Positions 1 to 8,068 of a stretch of DNA of 64,000 nt are shown piece after piece. Numbering within the stretch: position 1 is the first letter of the stretch; every line of letters begins with the position of its first letter. The notes beneath the pieces were generated by a model. That model made no database searches. It was not told the DNA's origin and saw nothing but the letters and a program-made list of their open reading frames with translations. This DNA is from Alistipes sp. (GTDB lineage Bacteria; Bacteroidota; Bacteroidia; Bacteroidales; Rikenellaceae): the NCBI GenBank assembly GCA_017381935.1, contig JAFOBG010000019.1, positions 59,470-123,469 of the forward strand, read 5' to 3'. A program made the position numbers and the translations under genes.

Positions 1-9
1 TTTTAATTT

Positions 10-1710
10 ATGTTAGAACAGAATTTAATCAAGATGTATGAGCAGTCGTTTCGCAATAATCGCGAAATGAGTGCGGTAACTGACTATTTCTCAGGCGAGA
101 CCTACTCTTATTATGGTTTTGCAAAGGAGATTGCCAAATTACACATCATGTTTGATGAGGCAGGTATTAAGCCTAAAGATAAGATTGCTCTAGTTGGTAG
201 AAATACTCCACGTTGGTGTGTTGTATATATTGCAACAATGACTTATGGAGCTGTTATTGTTCCTATTCTTCAGGACTTTACATCAAATGATATTACTCAT
301 ATTGTCAACCATTCTGAGTCTCGTCTTCTCTTCTTGACTGACTCTTATTGGGATGGCCTTGATGAGGAGCAGATGCCTAATGTTGAGGCGGTAATGTCTC
401 TTACAGATTATCATGTAATCTTTGAGCGTGGTGGTGATAAGATGACTCGTTGCATCAATCAGATGACCGAGAATTATCGCAAGCGTTACCCTCGAGGCTT
501 TACGGCAGATGATATTAAGTATCCAGATGTGCCAAACGACCAGCTGATACTTCTCAACTACACCTCAGGTACTACAGGTTACTCCAAGGGTGTTATGCTG
601 ACTGTTAACAATCTGACAGCTAATGTAGCATATATATCACAGATTGGCGACCATACAGGTGTTCCGTACTTCCACAAGGGCGGTCGTACACTCTCATTCC
701 TGCCACTTGCGCACGCCTTTGGTTGTGCCGTGGATTTCCTTGCTCCACTTGCTGTGGGAGGCCATATTTCGTTGTTGGGTCGTATCCCCGCACCAAAGAT
801 TTTGCTTAGCGCAATACAGAAGGTTCAGCCGGCAGTTATCTGCGCTGTGCCTATGTTGCTTGAGAAAATTTATCGTAAGCAGATTATTCCTCTCTTGGAG
901 AAGGGCCCTCTTAGTATTGCAATGAAACTACCTTTGGTAAACGAGGTAGTCTTTGCACAGATTAAGAAAAAACTGCTTGACTCTTTCGGTGGTAATCTCC
1001 GTATCTTTGTGCTTGGTGGCGCTCCGGTAAATAAGGAGACAGAGGCTTTCTTGCAGAAGATTCACTTCCCATTCACTATCGGATACGGTATGACCGAGTG
1101 CGGCCCGCTTATTAGTGTTACTCCAGATGCTCGTGAGTTTAAGGTAACATCATGTGGTATGTATCTTAAGGACTATCTTGATGTGCGTATCGACTCTGAT
1201 GATCCACAAAATGTAGCAGGTGAGATTCTAGTTCGTGGCGAGAATGTAATGATGGGATATTATAAGAATGAGAAGGCAACAGCCGATGCTATTGACTCTG
1301 AGGGCTGGCTTCATACCGGAGATATGGGTACTATAGATGTTGATGGTACGCTCTATATCCGAGGCCGTTGTAAGACTATGATTCTTACAGGTAGTGGCCA
1401 AAATATCTATCCTGAGGAGATTGAGGATAAACTAAATAATATGCCACTTGTCCTAGAGTCTCTTGTTCTTGAGAAGGATGGTAAACTTTATGGCCTTGTA
1501 GTGCCAGATTTTGAGACTTGTGAGCGTGAGGGTATTGATCGAGCAGGCCTTGAGGCTATTATGGCGGAGAATCTAAAGAACTTGAATGCGCAGATTGCCG
1601 CTTATGAGCGTCTTGTGTCAATTGCTATCTATCCTTCAGAGTTTGAGAAGACTCCAAAGAAGAGTATCAAGCGTTACCTATATAACGTATCGCAGGTCGG
1701 TATTGAGTAG
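10..1710 (+). CDS. Long-chain acyl-CoA synthetase / AMP-binding ligase
   Basis: This 566-residue protein is a member of the adenylate-forming (ANL) superfamily, closest in layout to FadD-type fatty acid-CoA ligases, which activate fatty acids to acyl-AMP and then acyl-CoA. The P-loop motif YTSGTTGYSKG is at residues 184-194, GYGMTECGP at 358-366, GWLHTGDMG with the conserved Asp at 432-440 (D438), and the C-terminal catalytic lysine region KTPKKSIK is near 547-554. Length matches the family. The ATG at 10 is the first in frame but only nine bases precede it, so its promoter is outside the window. A GC-rich hairpin terminator follows. Substrate chain length cannot be read from the sequence. 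Confidence 0.9.
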   Translation: MLEQNLIKMYEQSFRNNREMSAVTDYFSGETYSYYGFAKEIAKLHIMFDEAGIKPKDKIALVGRNTPRWCVVYIATMTYGAVIVPILQDFTSNDITHIVNHSESRLLFLTDSYWDGLDEEQMPNVEAVMSLTDYHVIFERGGDKMTRCINQMTENYRKRYPRGFTADDIKYPDVPNDQLILLNYTSGTTGYSKGVMLTVNNLTANVAYISQIGDHTGVPYFHKGGRTLSFLPLAHAFGCAVDFLAPLAVGGHISLLGRIPAPKILLSAIQKVQPAVICAVPMLLEKIYRKQIIPLLEKGPLSIAMKLPLVNEVVFAQIKKKLLDSFGGNLRIFVLGGAPVNKETEAFLQKIHFPFTIGYGMTECGPLISVTPDAREFKVTSCGMYLKDYLDVRIDSDDPQNVAGEILVRGENVMMGYYKNEKATADAIDSEGWLHTGDMGTIDVDGTLYIRGRCKTMILTGSGQNIYPEEIEDKLNNMPLVLESLVLEKDGKLYGLVVPDFETCEREGIDRAGLEAIMAENLKNLNAQIAAYERLVSIAIYPSEFEKTPKKSIKRYLYNVSQVGIE

Positions 1711-1731
1711 TATTTATTTGCATTAATTACA

Positions 1732-1758
1732 GGACGGGCGTATTGTGCGCCCGTCTTT
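1732..1758 (+). terminator. Intrinsic terminator after the acyl-CoA synthetase
   Basis: The 8-bp stem GACGGGCG/CGCCCGTC (1733-1740 with 1748-1755) has a 7-nt loop and is followed by a short T run. It separates the acyl-CoA synthetase from the two-component genes. Confidence 0.7.
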
Positions 1759-1773
1759 ATAACTGATTATAAG

Positions 1774-2853
1774 ATGAGACTTAAAGTGCCTTTGATTCGT
1801 AAGCAGATTATTGGTGAGAATCTTGTCTATTCTGGTATTTGGGCGGTTGTATATCTTATCCCGATAATGAACTCTACGCTTATGTCAGAAGCGCAGATTG
1901 ATTTTAGTAAGGTCTTTCTTGCATGGGGTAAGATTACGCCATATTTTATTCTCTTTTTACTTAATAATCAGTTGTTTATTAGGTTTCAGCTCAATAGAGG
2001 ACGTATCTCGTGGTATTTGCTGACATGTCTGCTTGTAATATGTGGAACTTTCGGAGTCATTGAGGTCTATGAGCAGTGGCGTATAGCTGTTATTGGAGAT
2101 TATGCCGGAGACCCGATTATGCCACGACATGCATCATTGACAGATCTTAGATGGTATTGGAATATTGTACTTGGAGTCTTTATGTTCCTTGCAAATGTCG
2201 GCATTAAAAAACTCTATGAGTCTATGCAGGCCGATGAGGATAAAGAGCGCTTGGCCAGGGAGAGTGTTGAGGCAGAGATGTATTATCTAAAATATCAGAT
2301 AAATCCGCACTTTTTGATGAATACCCTCAATAATATTCATGCGCTGATTGATATTGATGCAGATAGTGCAAAACGAGGTCTTATAGAGTTGTCAGGCATG
2401 ATGCGCCATGTCGTCTATGAGTCATCTGCAGATGAGATACCTTTACGCAAAGATGTAGAGTTTATCAAGAACTATATCGAGTTAATGCGTATCCGATACT
2501 CTCAAGATATAGATATAATATTTAATTATCCACAAAACTGCTCAGCAGCGATTACTCTTCCTCCGCTGATTTTTATAGTTTTTGTGGAGAATGCTTTTAA
2601 ACATGGAGTTAGCCGTCATCACTCTTCATATATTCATATTGATATAATTATTGAGGATGGTATGATTGTCGGTAAATTTGTCAATTCGGTGCATCAGACT
2701 ACAGGCAGTGGCCACTCTTCGGGTATAGGCCTTGATAATGTACGTCGCCGACTGAAACATATTTACGGGAAGAGGTGTTATTTTGATATTGAATCGGCAG
2801 AGGATAAATATAGTGTGATATTAAAAATTCCTATTGATAATGAAAAATCTTAG
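1774..2853 (+). CDS. LytS-type sensor histidine kinase
   Basis: A 359-residue membrane sensor kinase of the His_kinase (PF06580) type. The N-terminal ~145 residues contain about four hydrophobic segments. The H-box QINPHFLMNTLNNI carries the phosphoacceptor His179, the N-box is VENAFKHG (271-278), and a glycine-rich G-box is near 311-320 (GSGHSSGIGL). There is no extracellular sensor domain of recognisable type, so the signal is unknown. It overlaps the downstream LytTR regulator by 14 nt, so the two are almost certainly co-translated partners. Such pairs in Bacteroidota are widespread and cannot be assigned a regulon from sequence alone. Confidence 0.92.
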   Translation: MRLKVPLIRKQIIGENLVYSGIWAVVYLIPIMNSTLMSEAQIDFSKVFLAWGKITPYFILFLLNNQLFIRFQLNRGRISWYLLTCLLVICGTFGVIEVYEQWRIAVIGDYAGDPIMPRHASLTDLRWYWNIVLGVFMFLANVGIKKLYESMQADEDKERLARESVEAEMYYLKYQINPHFLMNTLNNIHALIDIDADSAKRGLIELSGMMRHVVYESSADEIPLRKDVEFIKNYIELMRIRYSQDIDIIFNYPQNCSAAITLPPLIFIVFVENAFKHGVSRHHSSYIHIDIIIEDGMIVGKFVNSVHQTTGSGHSSGIGLDNVRRRLKHIYGKRCYFDIESAEDKYSVILKIPIDNEKS

Positions 2854-3583
2854 ATGTGTGGTTGTTGATGACGAACCATTGGCTATAATGCAGATGGAGA
2901 GTTATATATCAAAGGTCTCATTTCTAGAGAGAGTGAAGAGCTTTGATAGTGCTGTTGATGCTCGACAGTGGATAGAAGATGGTGGAGAGGTTGATTTGAT
3001 TTTTGTAGATATCAATATGCCTGAGTTGAGTGGGGTTGATTTTGTAAAGAGCCTCACCAAAGTACCTATGGTTATCTTTACTACAGCCTATTCCGAGTAT
3101 GCGGTAGAGGGTTTTAAGCTTGATGCGATAGATTATCTGCTTAAACCATTTAGCTTCGAGGAGTTCTCAAAGGCTACTCATAAAGCACAATCTATTTATG
3201 AATTGCGCTCTCTTAAAGATAAGGAGTATGGAAACTTGCCAATAGGTGAGCAGAACACAGATAAAGATTGTATTAGTATTCGTGCAGACCATAAAACTTC
3301 ACTTGTGAAGTTTTCCAATATTATATATCTTGAGAGTGCGGGAGAGTATGTGAGACTACATTTGACCGATGGTAGTAAGTTGGTAACACTGTTCCGTCTT
3401 AAAAATATGGAGAGTTTGTTGCCTTCAGATCGCTTTATGAGGGTGCATCGCTCATTTATTGTCAATTTGGAGCATGTTACCGGATATACAAAGGGCCGAA
3501 TATTCTTGACCGATAATGAATATGCTCCGATTGGCGAGAATTATAAGGAGGCCTTCTCTAAATATATCGAGACAATAGGGTAG
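2840..3583 (+). CDS. LytTR-family response regulator
   Basis: A two-domain regulator of 247 residues. The receiver domain shows the acidic DDE cluster (10-12), the phosphoacceptor D57 in FVDINMPE, and K102 in LLKPF. The C-terminal LytTR DNA-binding domain (about 145-245) contains the family signatures FSNIIYLES and MRVHRSFIVN. I start it at the ATG at 2840; a TTG two codons upstream is possible but less likely. It is the cognate regulator of the overlapping LytS-type kinase. LytTR proteins bind direct repeats in promoters; targets are not evident here. Confidence 0.92.
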   Translation: MKNLRCVVVDDEPLAIMQMESYISKVSFLERVKSFDSAVDARQWIEDGGEVDLIFVDINMPELSGVDFVKSLTKVPMVIFTTAYSEYAVEGFKLDAIDYLLKPFSFEEFSKATHKAQSIYELRSLKDKEYGNLPIGEQNTDKDCISIRADHKTSLVKFSNIIYLESAGEYVRLHLTDGSKLVTLFRLKNMESLLPSDRFMRVHRSFIVNLEHVTGYTKGRIFLTDNEYAPIGENYKEAFSKYIETIG

Positions 3584-3609
3584 CTTGTCGTTTTTGTAAA
3601 CTTATACTT

Positions 3610-4059
3610 TTAGTACTGCATAGTAGGAAATGACTGCATGGCTTTATAGCTCTTGCCGTCCCACTCTGCGCAGATATGTTTGTGCCCATTGGAAAGGATG
3701 ATATAACGGGCATTTAGTACCGAGTTGTAGCGTACAGCCTGGGCCCATACTTCCTGAGTAATATCAATCTCAGGGGCCTTACATTCAACTAAAATATATG
3801 GTCTTAGATTGTTCCCAATTACAACAATGTCGGCTCTCTGTGCTGTACCGTTAAGTTCTATGGGGTACTCTTGTGCAATTGATTGAGCAACAACGCCACA
3901 ATGTGATATAAGAAAAGCTATCACATGTTGCCTTACCCTCTCTTCGGGGGTGAGTAGTAGGTATTTGCCACGTAAAGCATCCCAAATAAAAGTCTGGTCG
4001 TTGACCACCTTGCTCTTAAACTCTATGGCAGGTAAATTGATTTGTGGCTTGTTATTCAT
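3610..4059 (-). CDS. HsdR N-terminal-like (HSDR_N_2) nuclease-fold protein
   Basis: A 149-residue protein resembling the stand-alone type I restriction enzyme R-subunit N-terminal family (PF13588), common in Bacteroidota. The PD-(D/E)XK core can be seen as RADIVV followed by YILVECKAP, giving D, E-x-K spacing expected of the fold. No helicase, specificity or methylase genes of a type I system adjoin it, so a restriction function is not supported. It is transcribed divergently from the GH2-like gene through a shared 19-bp promoter palindrome. Its stop lies 26 nt from the stop of the LytTR gene, so the two are convergent. Confidence 0.8.
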   Translation of the reverse strand: MNNKPQINLPAIEFKSKVVNDQTFIWDALRGKYLLLTPEERVRQHVIAFLISHCGVVAQSIAQEYPIELNGTAQRADIVVIGNNLRPYILVECKAPEIDITQEVWAQAVRYNSVLNARYIILSNGHKHICAEWDGKSYKAMQSFPTMQY

Positions 4060-4080
4060 TATTTTTTTATAAAAAGTTTG

Positions 4081-4099
4081 TATCTTTGTAGCAAAGATA
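4081..4099. promoter_or_regulatory. Overlapping divergent -7 boxes in a palindrome
   Basis: TATCTTTG (4081-4088, plus strand) and its reverse complement CAAAGATA (4092-4099) form a near-continuous palindrome. Each matches the Bacteroidota -7 consensus TAnnTTTG. The plus box serves the gene starting at 4108 and the minus box the gene starting at 4059. No clear -33 TTTG was found for either. Confidence 0.6.
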
Positions 4100-4107
4100 G
4101 ATAAATT

Positions 4108-5403
4108 ATGAAGATTATACTATTTCTTGTCGCAATAATTGCATTTAATGTTGCATCGGCTCAAACTCTGATGGAGCCTTTTAGAGGGGCAGAACCGTTT
4201 CGTACTCCGATCACCCCTTTTGGTCGAGCTGTTGATGCCGCAAAAGAGGATGCCTCTGCGTCTAATTATGTAGCTAAGCTTTCAGAGTGGAACGTGTCAA
4301 ATGATGGAAAAGAGTATAATAGCTCTTTTGCAGTACCGGTTTGGTGGCTCAATCGTCAAGTGTTGGTACGTGTAGGCTATAGCACTTCTTCTTATGAACT
4401 TTTGATTGATGGTCGTCAGGTCGGTTTTGCAGCTTCGGGAGCAACACCTGTGGAGTTTAATATTACAAAGTGGGCCAAGGAGGGGCGCCATACATTGACA
4501 GTTCGACATACAGAGTCGGAACAAAATAGCGTAAGTTCTACTTTTAGTACACAAAAACCTCTTGTTAGCGATGTAGCTGTTATCTGCCAGCCGACTATTC
4601 GTGTTAGGGATATACTATGCTATACGACAATCAATGATTTTGGTGAGGGAGTGGCAGAGTTTAGTGTTGTAGTTAAGTGTGATGCACTTAACCCTAAGCG
4701 TGCACGTATAGGTTATACTATCCGTTTGGATGATGCCAATGTGCTTGCTCATGGTACTAAGGATATTGAACTCGATATGCGCCGAGAGGATACAGTGCGA
4801 TTTATGGCTCGAGTGCCTAAGAGTGCTTTGTGGAGTATGGATAGACCAAATATGATAACTCTGGAGTTGGAGAATAAGGTAGATAACCGCCCTGCAGAGT
4901 ATATTTATCGTAAAATCGGAGTACGCTCTGCAGATGTGGAGTTCCAAACTATGTATATCAATAGCCAACCGACTTTGCTGCGCTTTGTAAATTATGATTC
5001 GTCAAAACCTATAAAAGAGCAGCTTGGTAAGGAATATAACGGTTTGGTACTGCCGGTGCAATATGCCACAGAGAGTGTTCTGTCGGAGTGTGATAAGTTG
5101 GGAGTGCTTGTCTTTATTCAGAGCGCTATCCATACAACATTTTTGGCTAACCATATCCGTATCGGAGGAAATCCGAGCAATAATCCATTCTGGCTTGAGA
5201 GTTATCTATCACTTAATCGTGCAGCATATTATACAACATCTATCCATCCATGCGTAGTTGGTTATGCTATTGCTGATGGGGATACAACGGGTATCAATAT
5301 CTATGAGAGCTATTTGCTTCTTAAAAGACTTGAGATGCGCTTGCCTATTGTCTATGAGGGGGCAAATGGGGAATGGTGCACAGATTTGATAGAATTTAGA
5401 TAA
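4108..5403 (+). CDS. Secreted GH2-like protein lacking catalytic acid (putative pseudoenzyme)
   Basis: A 431-residue exported protein with a Sec signal peptide ending near ASAQ (17-19). The layout resembles glycoside hydrolase family 2. Residues about 60-135 look like the sugar-binding jelly-roll domain, with VWWLNRQVLVRVGY and a DGRQVGF turn. Residues about 155-270 look like the Ig-like domain, followed by a shortened TIM-barrel-like part. Where GH2 enzymes carry the acid/base Glu in an xGNEx motif, this protein reads GYAIADGDTTG (385-395). The usual catalytic glutamates are not recognisable and the barrel is short. I infer a binding or degenerate protein, not an active glycosidase. The family assignment is by eye and moderate. 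Confidence 0.55.
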   Translation: MKIILFLVAIIAFNVASAQTLMEPFRGAEPFRTPITPFGRAVDAAKEDASASNYVAKLSEWNVSNDGKEYNSSFAVPVWWLNRQVLVRVGYSTSSYELLIDGRQVGFAASGATPVEFNITKWAKEGRHTLTVRHTESEQNSVSSTFSTQKPLVSDVAVICQPTIRVRDILCYTTINDFGEGVAEFSVVVKCDALNPKRARIGYTIRLDDANVLAHGTKDIELDMRREDTVRFMARVPKSALWSMDRPNMITLELENKVDNRPAEYIYRKIGVRSADVEFQTMYINSQPTLLRFVNYDSSKPIKEQLGKEYNGLVLPVQYATESVLSECDKLGVLVFIQSAIHTTFLANHIRIGGNPSNNPFWLESYLSLNRAAYYTTSIHPCVVGYAIADGDTTGINIYESYLLLKRLEMRLPIVYEGANGEWCTDLIEFR

Positions 5404-5479
5404 CCTCCTGATATATTGACCGTTGTATATTGTATGAATAAGACTGGGTGAAATTTTTTATAAATTTTTTACAAAAAAG

Positions 5480-5511
5480 TTTGCACAGAATATTTTTTTG
5501 CCCTATCTTTG
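5480..5511 (+). promoter_or_regulatory. tRNA-Lys promoter (-33 TTTG, -7 TATCTTTG)
   Basis: TTTG at 5480-5483 and TATCTTTG at 5504-5511, separated by 20 nt, match the Bacteroidota sigma-70 consensus. The following bases GCACTCGCAAT are identical to those after the tRNA-Pro promoter at 43.8 kb. Confidence 0.85.
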
Positions 5512-5545
5512 CACTCGCAATCGGGTAATAAACTTGATTCACGAT

Positions 5546-5618
5546 GCCTCTTTAGCTCAGTTGGTAGAGCACGACACTCTTAATGTTGGGGTCCAGGGTT
5601 CGAGCCCCTGAGGGGGTA
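5546..5618 (+). tRNA. tRNA-Lys (CTT)
   Basis: A 73-nt cloverleaf. The acceptor GCCTCTT pairs with AGGGGGT (one G-T and G-T wobbles), the D arm is GCTC/GAGC, the anticodon stem CGACA/TGTTG encloses loop CTCTTAA giving anticodon CTT, and the T arm is CAGGG-TTCGAGC-CCCTG. The discriminator is A and CCA is not encoded. Confidence 0.95.
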
Positions 5619-5621
5619 CAG

Positions 5622-5660
5622 AAGAGAAGAACCAAAATTTTGGTTCTTCTCTTTTTTTTT
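5622..5660 (+). terminator. Strong terminator after tRNA-Lys
   Basis: A perfect 32-nt palindrome (5622-5653, centred between 5637 and 5638) is followed by a T run to 5660. It lies directly after the tRNA. Confidence 0.9.
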
Positions 5661-5768
5661 GTGTTGCTACTTTGGTGGTTCATAGAGACTAAAAACTTAC
5701 AACTCTGTTATATCTTTAGGGATTTAGATGGTCTCAAAAACAAGAAATATGGAGAATGAGATTTCTAT

Positions 5769-5800
5769 TTTGAAATTTTTTTGCAAAATATTTATATTTG
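5769..5800 (+). promoter_or_regulatory. Promoter of the restriction-modification operon
   Basis: TTTG at 5769-5772 and TATATTTG at 5793-5800 are separated by exactly 20 nt, 21 nt before the endonuclease ATG. No C-protein box or controller gene is seen. Confidence 0.75.
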
Positions 5801-5821
5801 CACAACTAAAGTAAAAGTATT

Positions 5822-6601
5822 ATGAATTATTTTACGCAACAAAGTATAGAGTTAGCAAATCAAAGGGATTATTTAGATCAATTATTCTCCGTGTATCCGT
5901 TGAGTCCTGATAGTATTCGTGAAATAGATTCTGATGTTTGGCATAGTATTGAGTATAGTTACAATAATCACGATAATATCGGTCTGTTTGAGGCTCTTCT
6001 AAAGTTAAAATTGTTTCCTATAAAAGATGGCTATGTTCCATATTTCAGGAGAGATAAAAGTGCTATTAGTCGAAATCCTAAAACTGTAAATAGAATTTGT
6101 GGACGTGTTCGAGAATTAGGACTTGATAGATTGTATGAAAAATGCACACAGCCTAAAGAAACTAATCGTCAAATGGGACCATTATTTAGACGTTGGGTCG
6201 AATCTGGTACATTGGGGCTAAAACCTATACCTACAGAAATGTTTGTTGCTAATGATGATAATGCTATTTTGTCTGGTTCAGATGCACAATTGAAAGATTT
6301 TGCACAACAATATTTGGGATATAGTCGAGACAAAGGTGTCGATTTTATTGCGAGGTTTAATGGTAAATATGTTATTGGCGAGGCTAAATTTATATCAGAT
6401 GAGGGCGGCCATCAAAATGATCAGTTTTTGGATGCTATGACAACATTGCGAACTCCGATGAGGGATAATGTTGTAAGTATTGCAATATTAGATGGAGTGT
6501 TGTATATTCCTGGAGATAAGAAAATGTATAAGGAAATAACGACGAATGATATTCTAGTAATGAGTGCACTATTATTAAGAGATTTTTTATATAGCCTATA
6601 A
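5822..6601 (+). CDS. Type II restriction endonuclease, PD-(D/E)XK type
   Basis: A 259-residue protein immediately upstream of, and overlapping by one base (TAATG), a DNA methyltransferase, the classic type II arrangement. The likely catalytic core is KGVDF with D174, then GEAKF with E187 and K189, separated by 12 residues and followed by a QNDQF segment. This fits a PD-(D/E)XK nuclease. The overall look resembles Tsp45I-type enzymes, but I cannot confirm the family or recognition sequence by eye. Codons are richer in A/T-ending forms than in neighbouring housekeeping genes, as often seen for mobile R-M genes. Producing endonuclease before methylase is notable, because control of timing is not obvious. 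Confidence 0.75.
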   Translation: MNYFTQQSIELANQRDYLDQLFSVYPLSPDSIREIDSDVWHSIEYSYNNHDNIGLFEALLKLKLFPIKDGYVPYFRRDKSAISRNPKTVNRICGRVRELGLDRLYEKCTQPKETNRQMGPLFRRWVESGTLGLKPIPTEMFVANDDNAILSGSDAQLKDFAQQYLGYSRDKGVDFIARFNGKYVIGEAKFISDEGGHQNDQFLDAMTTLRTPMRDNVVSIAILDGVLYIPGDKKMYKEITTNDILVMSALLLRDFLYSL

Positions 6602-7629
6602 TGGATAAAAATCTACTTATAAAAGGGGATAATATTGATGCAATGCATTGGCTACTTGCTAATGGATATCGGGGTAAAATAGATTTGGTTTATATCGACC
6701 CTCCATTTGCTACAGGTGGTACATTTGCTGTTGATAATGATGGGAGGGTTGCTACTATAAGTAAGTCTTCCGATTCCTTTTTGGCTTATAGTGATACCAT
6801 AAAAGGGCGAGAGTTTATTACATATCTTAAAGAACGAATAGTGCTGATTTATGAGCTATTATCAGAACAAGGCTCATTGTATTTGCATATTGATTACAAA
6901 ATAGGACACTATGTGAAGGTGATGTTGGATGAGGTTTTTGGTATGGAACATTTCAGAAATGACATTACTAGAATAAAATGTAATCCAAAAAACTTTGAGC
7001 GTGTAGGATATGGCAATATTAAAGATTTAATATTATTTTACAGCAAAGGGAAACAGCCTATATGGAATAATCCTCATGTTAAAAGTTGCGAAGAGAGAAT
7101 ATCTACCTTATATAATAAGGTAGATAGCTCAGGGAGAAGATATACCACTGTTCCAATACACGCTCCTGGAGAGACAAAGGGAGAAACAAGTAAGGCTTTT
7201 AAGGGAATATTCCCACCAAAAGGTAGGCATTGGAGATGCTCTGTTGAAGAACTTGAGAAACTTGACGCATCAGGCTTAATAGAATGGTCTAAAAATGGTA
7301 ATCCTCGCAAAATTAATTATGCAGATGAACACTTAACAAGGAAAGCACAGGATATATGGGAATTTAAAGATCCTACTAATCCAATGTATCCAACAGAGAA
7401 GAATTTAGAAATGTTAAAATTTATAGTCGAGGCATCTTCTGTTCCGAATTCTATTGTTATGGATTGTTTTTGTGGATCAGGTACAACATTGCAAGCTGCA
7501 GATCTCTGTAATAGGCGGTGGATAGGTGTTGATAACTCAGATGTAGCTATTAAGACAGTTTTTAAAAGATTGGTAAAACATGATTTATTCTCGGAAACTG
7601 ATAGGAAATTTGAGTATTTTGAGTTGTAA
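6601..7629 (+). CDS. Type II DNA methyltransferase (N6-adenine/N4-cytosine), beta class
   Basis: A 342-residue site-specific DNA methyltransferase of the N6_N4_Mtase family (PF01555). The catalytic motif IV DPPF is at 33-36, near the N terminus. The S-adenosylmethionine-binding motif I FCGSGTT is at 290-296, near the C terminus; this order defines the beta class. DPPF with a following F is compatible with adenine-N6 or cytosine-N4 modification. It protects host DNA against the overlapping endonuclease. The central region (about 150-250) is the likely target-recognition domain. A weak terminator follows. The specificity cannot be read from the sequence. Confidence 0.9.
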   Translation: MDKNLLIKGDNIDAMHWLLANGYRGKIDLVYIDPPFATGGTFAVDNDGRVATISKSSDSFLAYSDTIKGREFITYLKERIVLIYELLSEQGSLYLHIDYKIGHYVKVMLDEVFGMEHFRNDITRIKCNPKNFERVGYGNIKDLILFYSKGKQPIWNNPHVKSCEERISTLYNKVDSSGRRYTTVPIHAPGETKGETSKAFKGIFPPKGRHWRCSVEELEKLDASGLIEWSKNGNPRKINYADEHLTRKAQDIWEFKDPTNPMYPTEKNLEMLKFIVEASSVPNSIVMDCFCGSGTTLQAADLCNRRWIGVDNSDVAIKTVFKRLVKHDLFSETDRKFEYFEL

Positions 7630-7648
7630 ATATTTTTATAATTAGACA

Positions 7649-7690
7649 AAAGATGCCCCAAAACTTATAAAGTTCTTGTGGCATTTTTCT
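7649..7690 (+). terminator. Probable terminator of the R-M operon
   Basis: GATGCC near 7650 pairs with GGCAT near 7680 across an imperfect stem rich in A/T, followed by TTTTTC. The stem contains mismatches, so this is only moderately supported. Confidence 0.45.
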
Positions 7691-7778
7691 TTTCTCTTTC
7701 CCCACCCCAAAAAAACTATGAAAAGCAAAACGATTTTTGTTTTTAACCGAGGATGATTGCATGCTAAAGGTATAAAAC

Positions 7779-7806
7779 AAAAAAAAAGAGACCCGTGCGG
7801 TCTCTT
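7779..7806 (-). terminator. Terminator of tRNA-Ser
   Basis: On the minus strand AGAGACC/GGTCTCT (7787-7793 with 7799-7805) forms a 7-bp stem followed by a run of T (plus-strand A run 7779-7787). Confidence 0.8.
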
Positions 7807-7822
7807 ATTGCCTCTTGCTAAG

Positions 7823-7909
7823 CGGAGGATACTGGATTCGAACCAGTGGATACCTTACGATATCGGCAGTTTAGCAAACTGCTGGTTTAAGCCACTCACC
7901 CAACCCTCC
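7823..7909 (-). tRNA. tRNA-Ser (GCT)
   Basis: An 87-nt tRNA with a long variable arm, typical of serine. The acceptor GGAGGGT pairs with ATCCTCC, the anticodon loop TTGCTAA gives anticodon GCT (AGC/AGT codons), and the T arm is ACTGG-TTCGAAT-CCAGT. The discriminator is G, as usual for serine tRNAs. Confidence 0.95.
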
Positions 7910-7933
7910 GTACATCTTATTTTTAAGAGCGTA

Positions 7934-7964
7934 CAAAAGTAACCCTTTTTTCTTAAACTGCAAA
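7934..7964 (-). promoter_or_regulatory. tRNA-Ser promoter
   Basis: Read on the minus strand: TTTG (plus 7961-7964), a 19-nt spacer, then TACTTTTG (plus 7934-7941), about 24 nt before the tRNA 5' end. Confidence 0.8.
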
Positions 7965-8045
7965 ATAATTTACAACTTTTTTAAAAAAATAGCTGTTCTA
8001 TGATAATTGTACCTATTATATATAGGAGTTTTGGAGAAAAATTTG

Positions 8046-8053
8046 TATCTTTG
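8046..8053 (+). promoter_or_regulatory. suf operon -7 box
   Basis: TATCTTTG lies 15 nt before the sufB ATG at 8069. The -33 element is weak. Its position argues against the longer sufB reading frame starting at 8000. Confidence 0.6.
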
Positions 8054-8068
8054 TCTGATTTTAGGATT

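Noticed and set aside
5619-7822. Integrative element between the two tRNA genes
   Set aside because: No integrase and no repeat of either tRNA 3' end was seen at the other side of the R-M genes.
8000-8068. Longer N terminus for SufB
   Set aside because: The -7 promoter box lies at 8046-8053, inside this stretch, and the added residues are unlike SufB.
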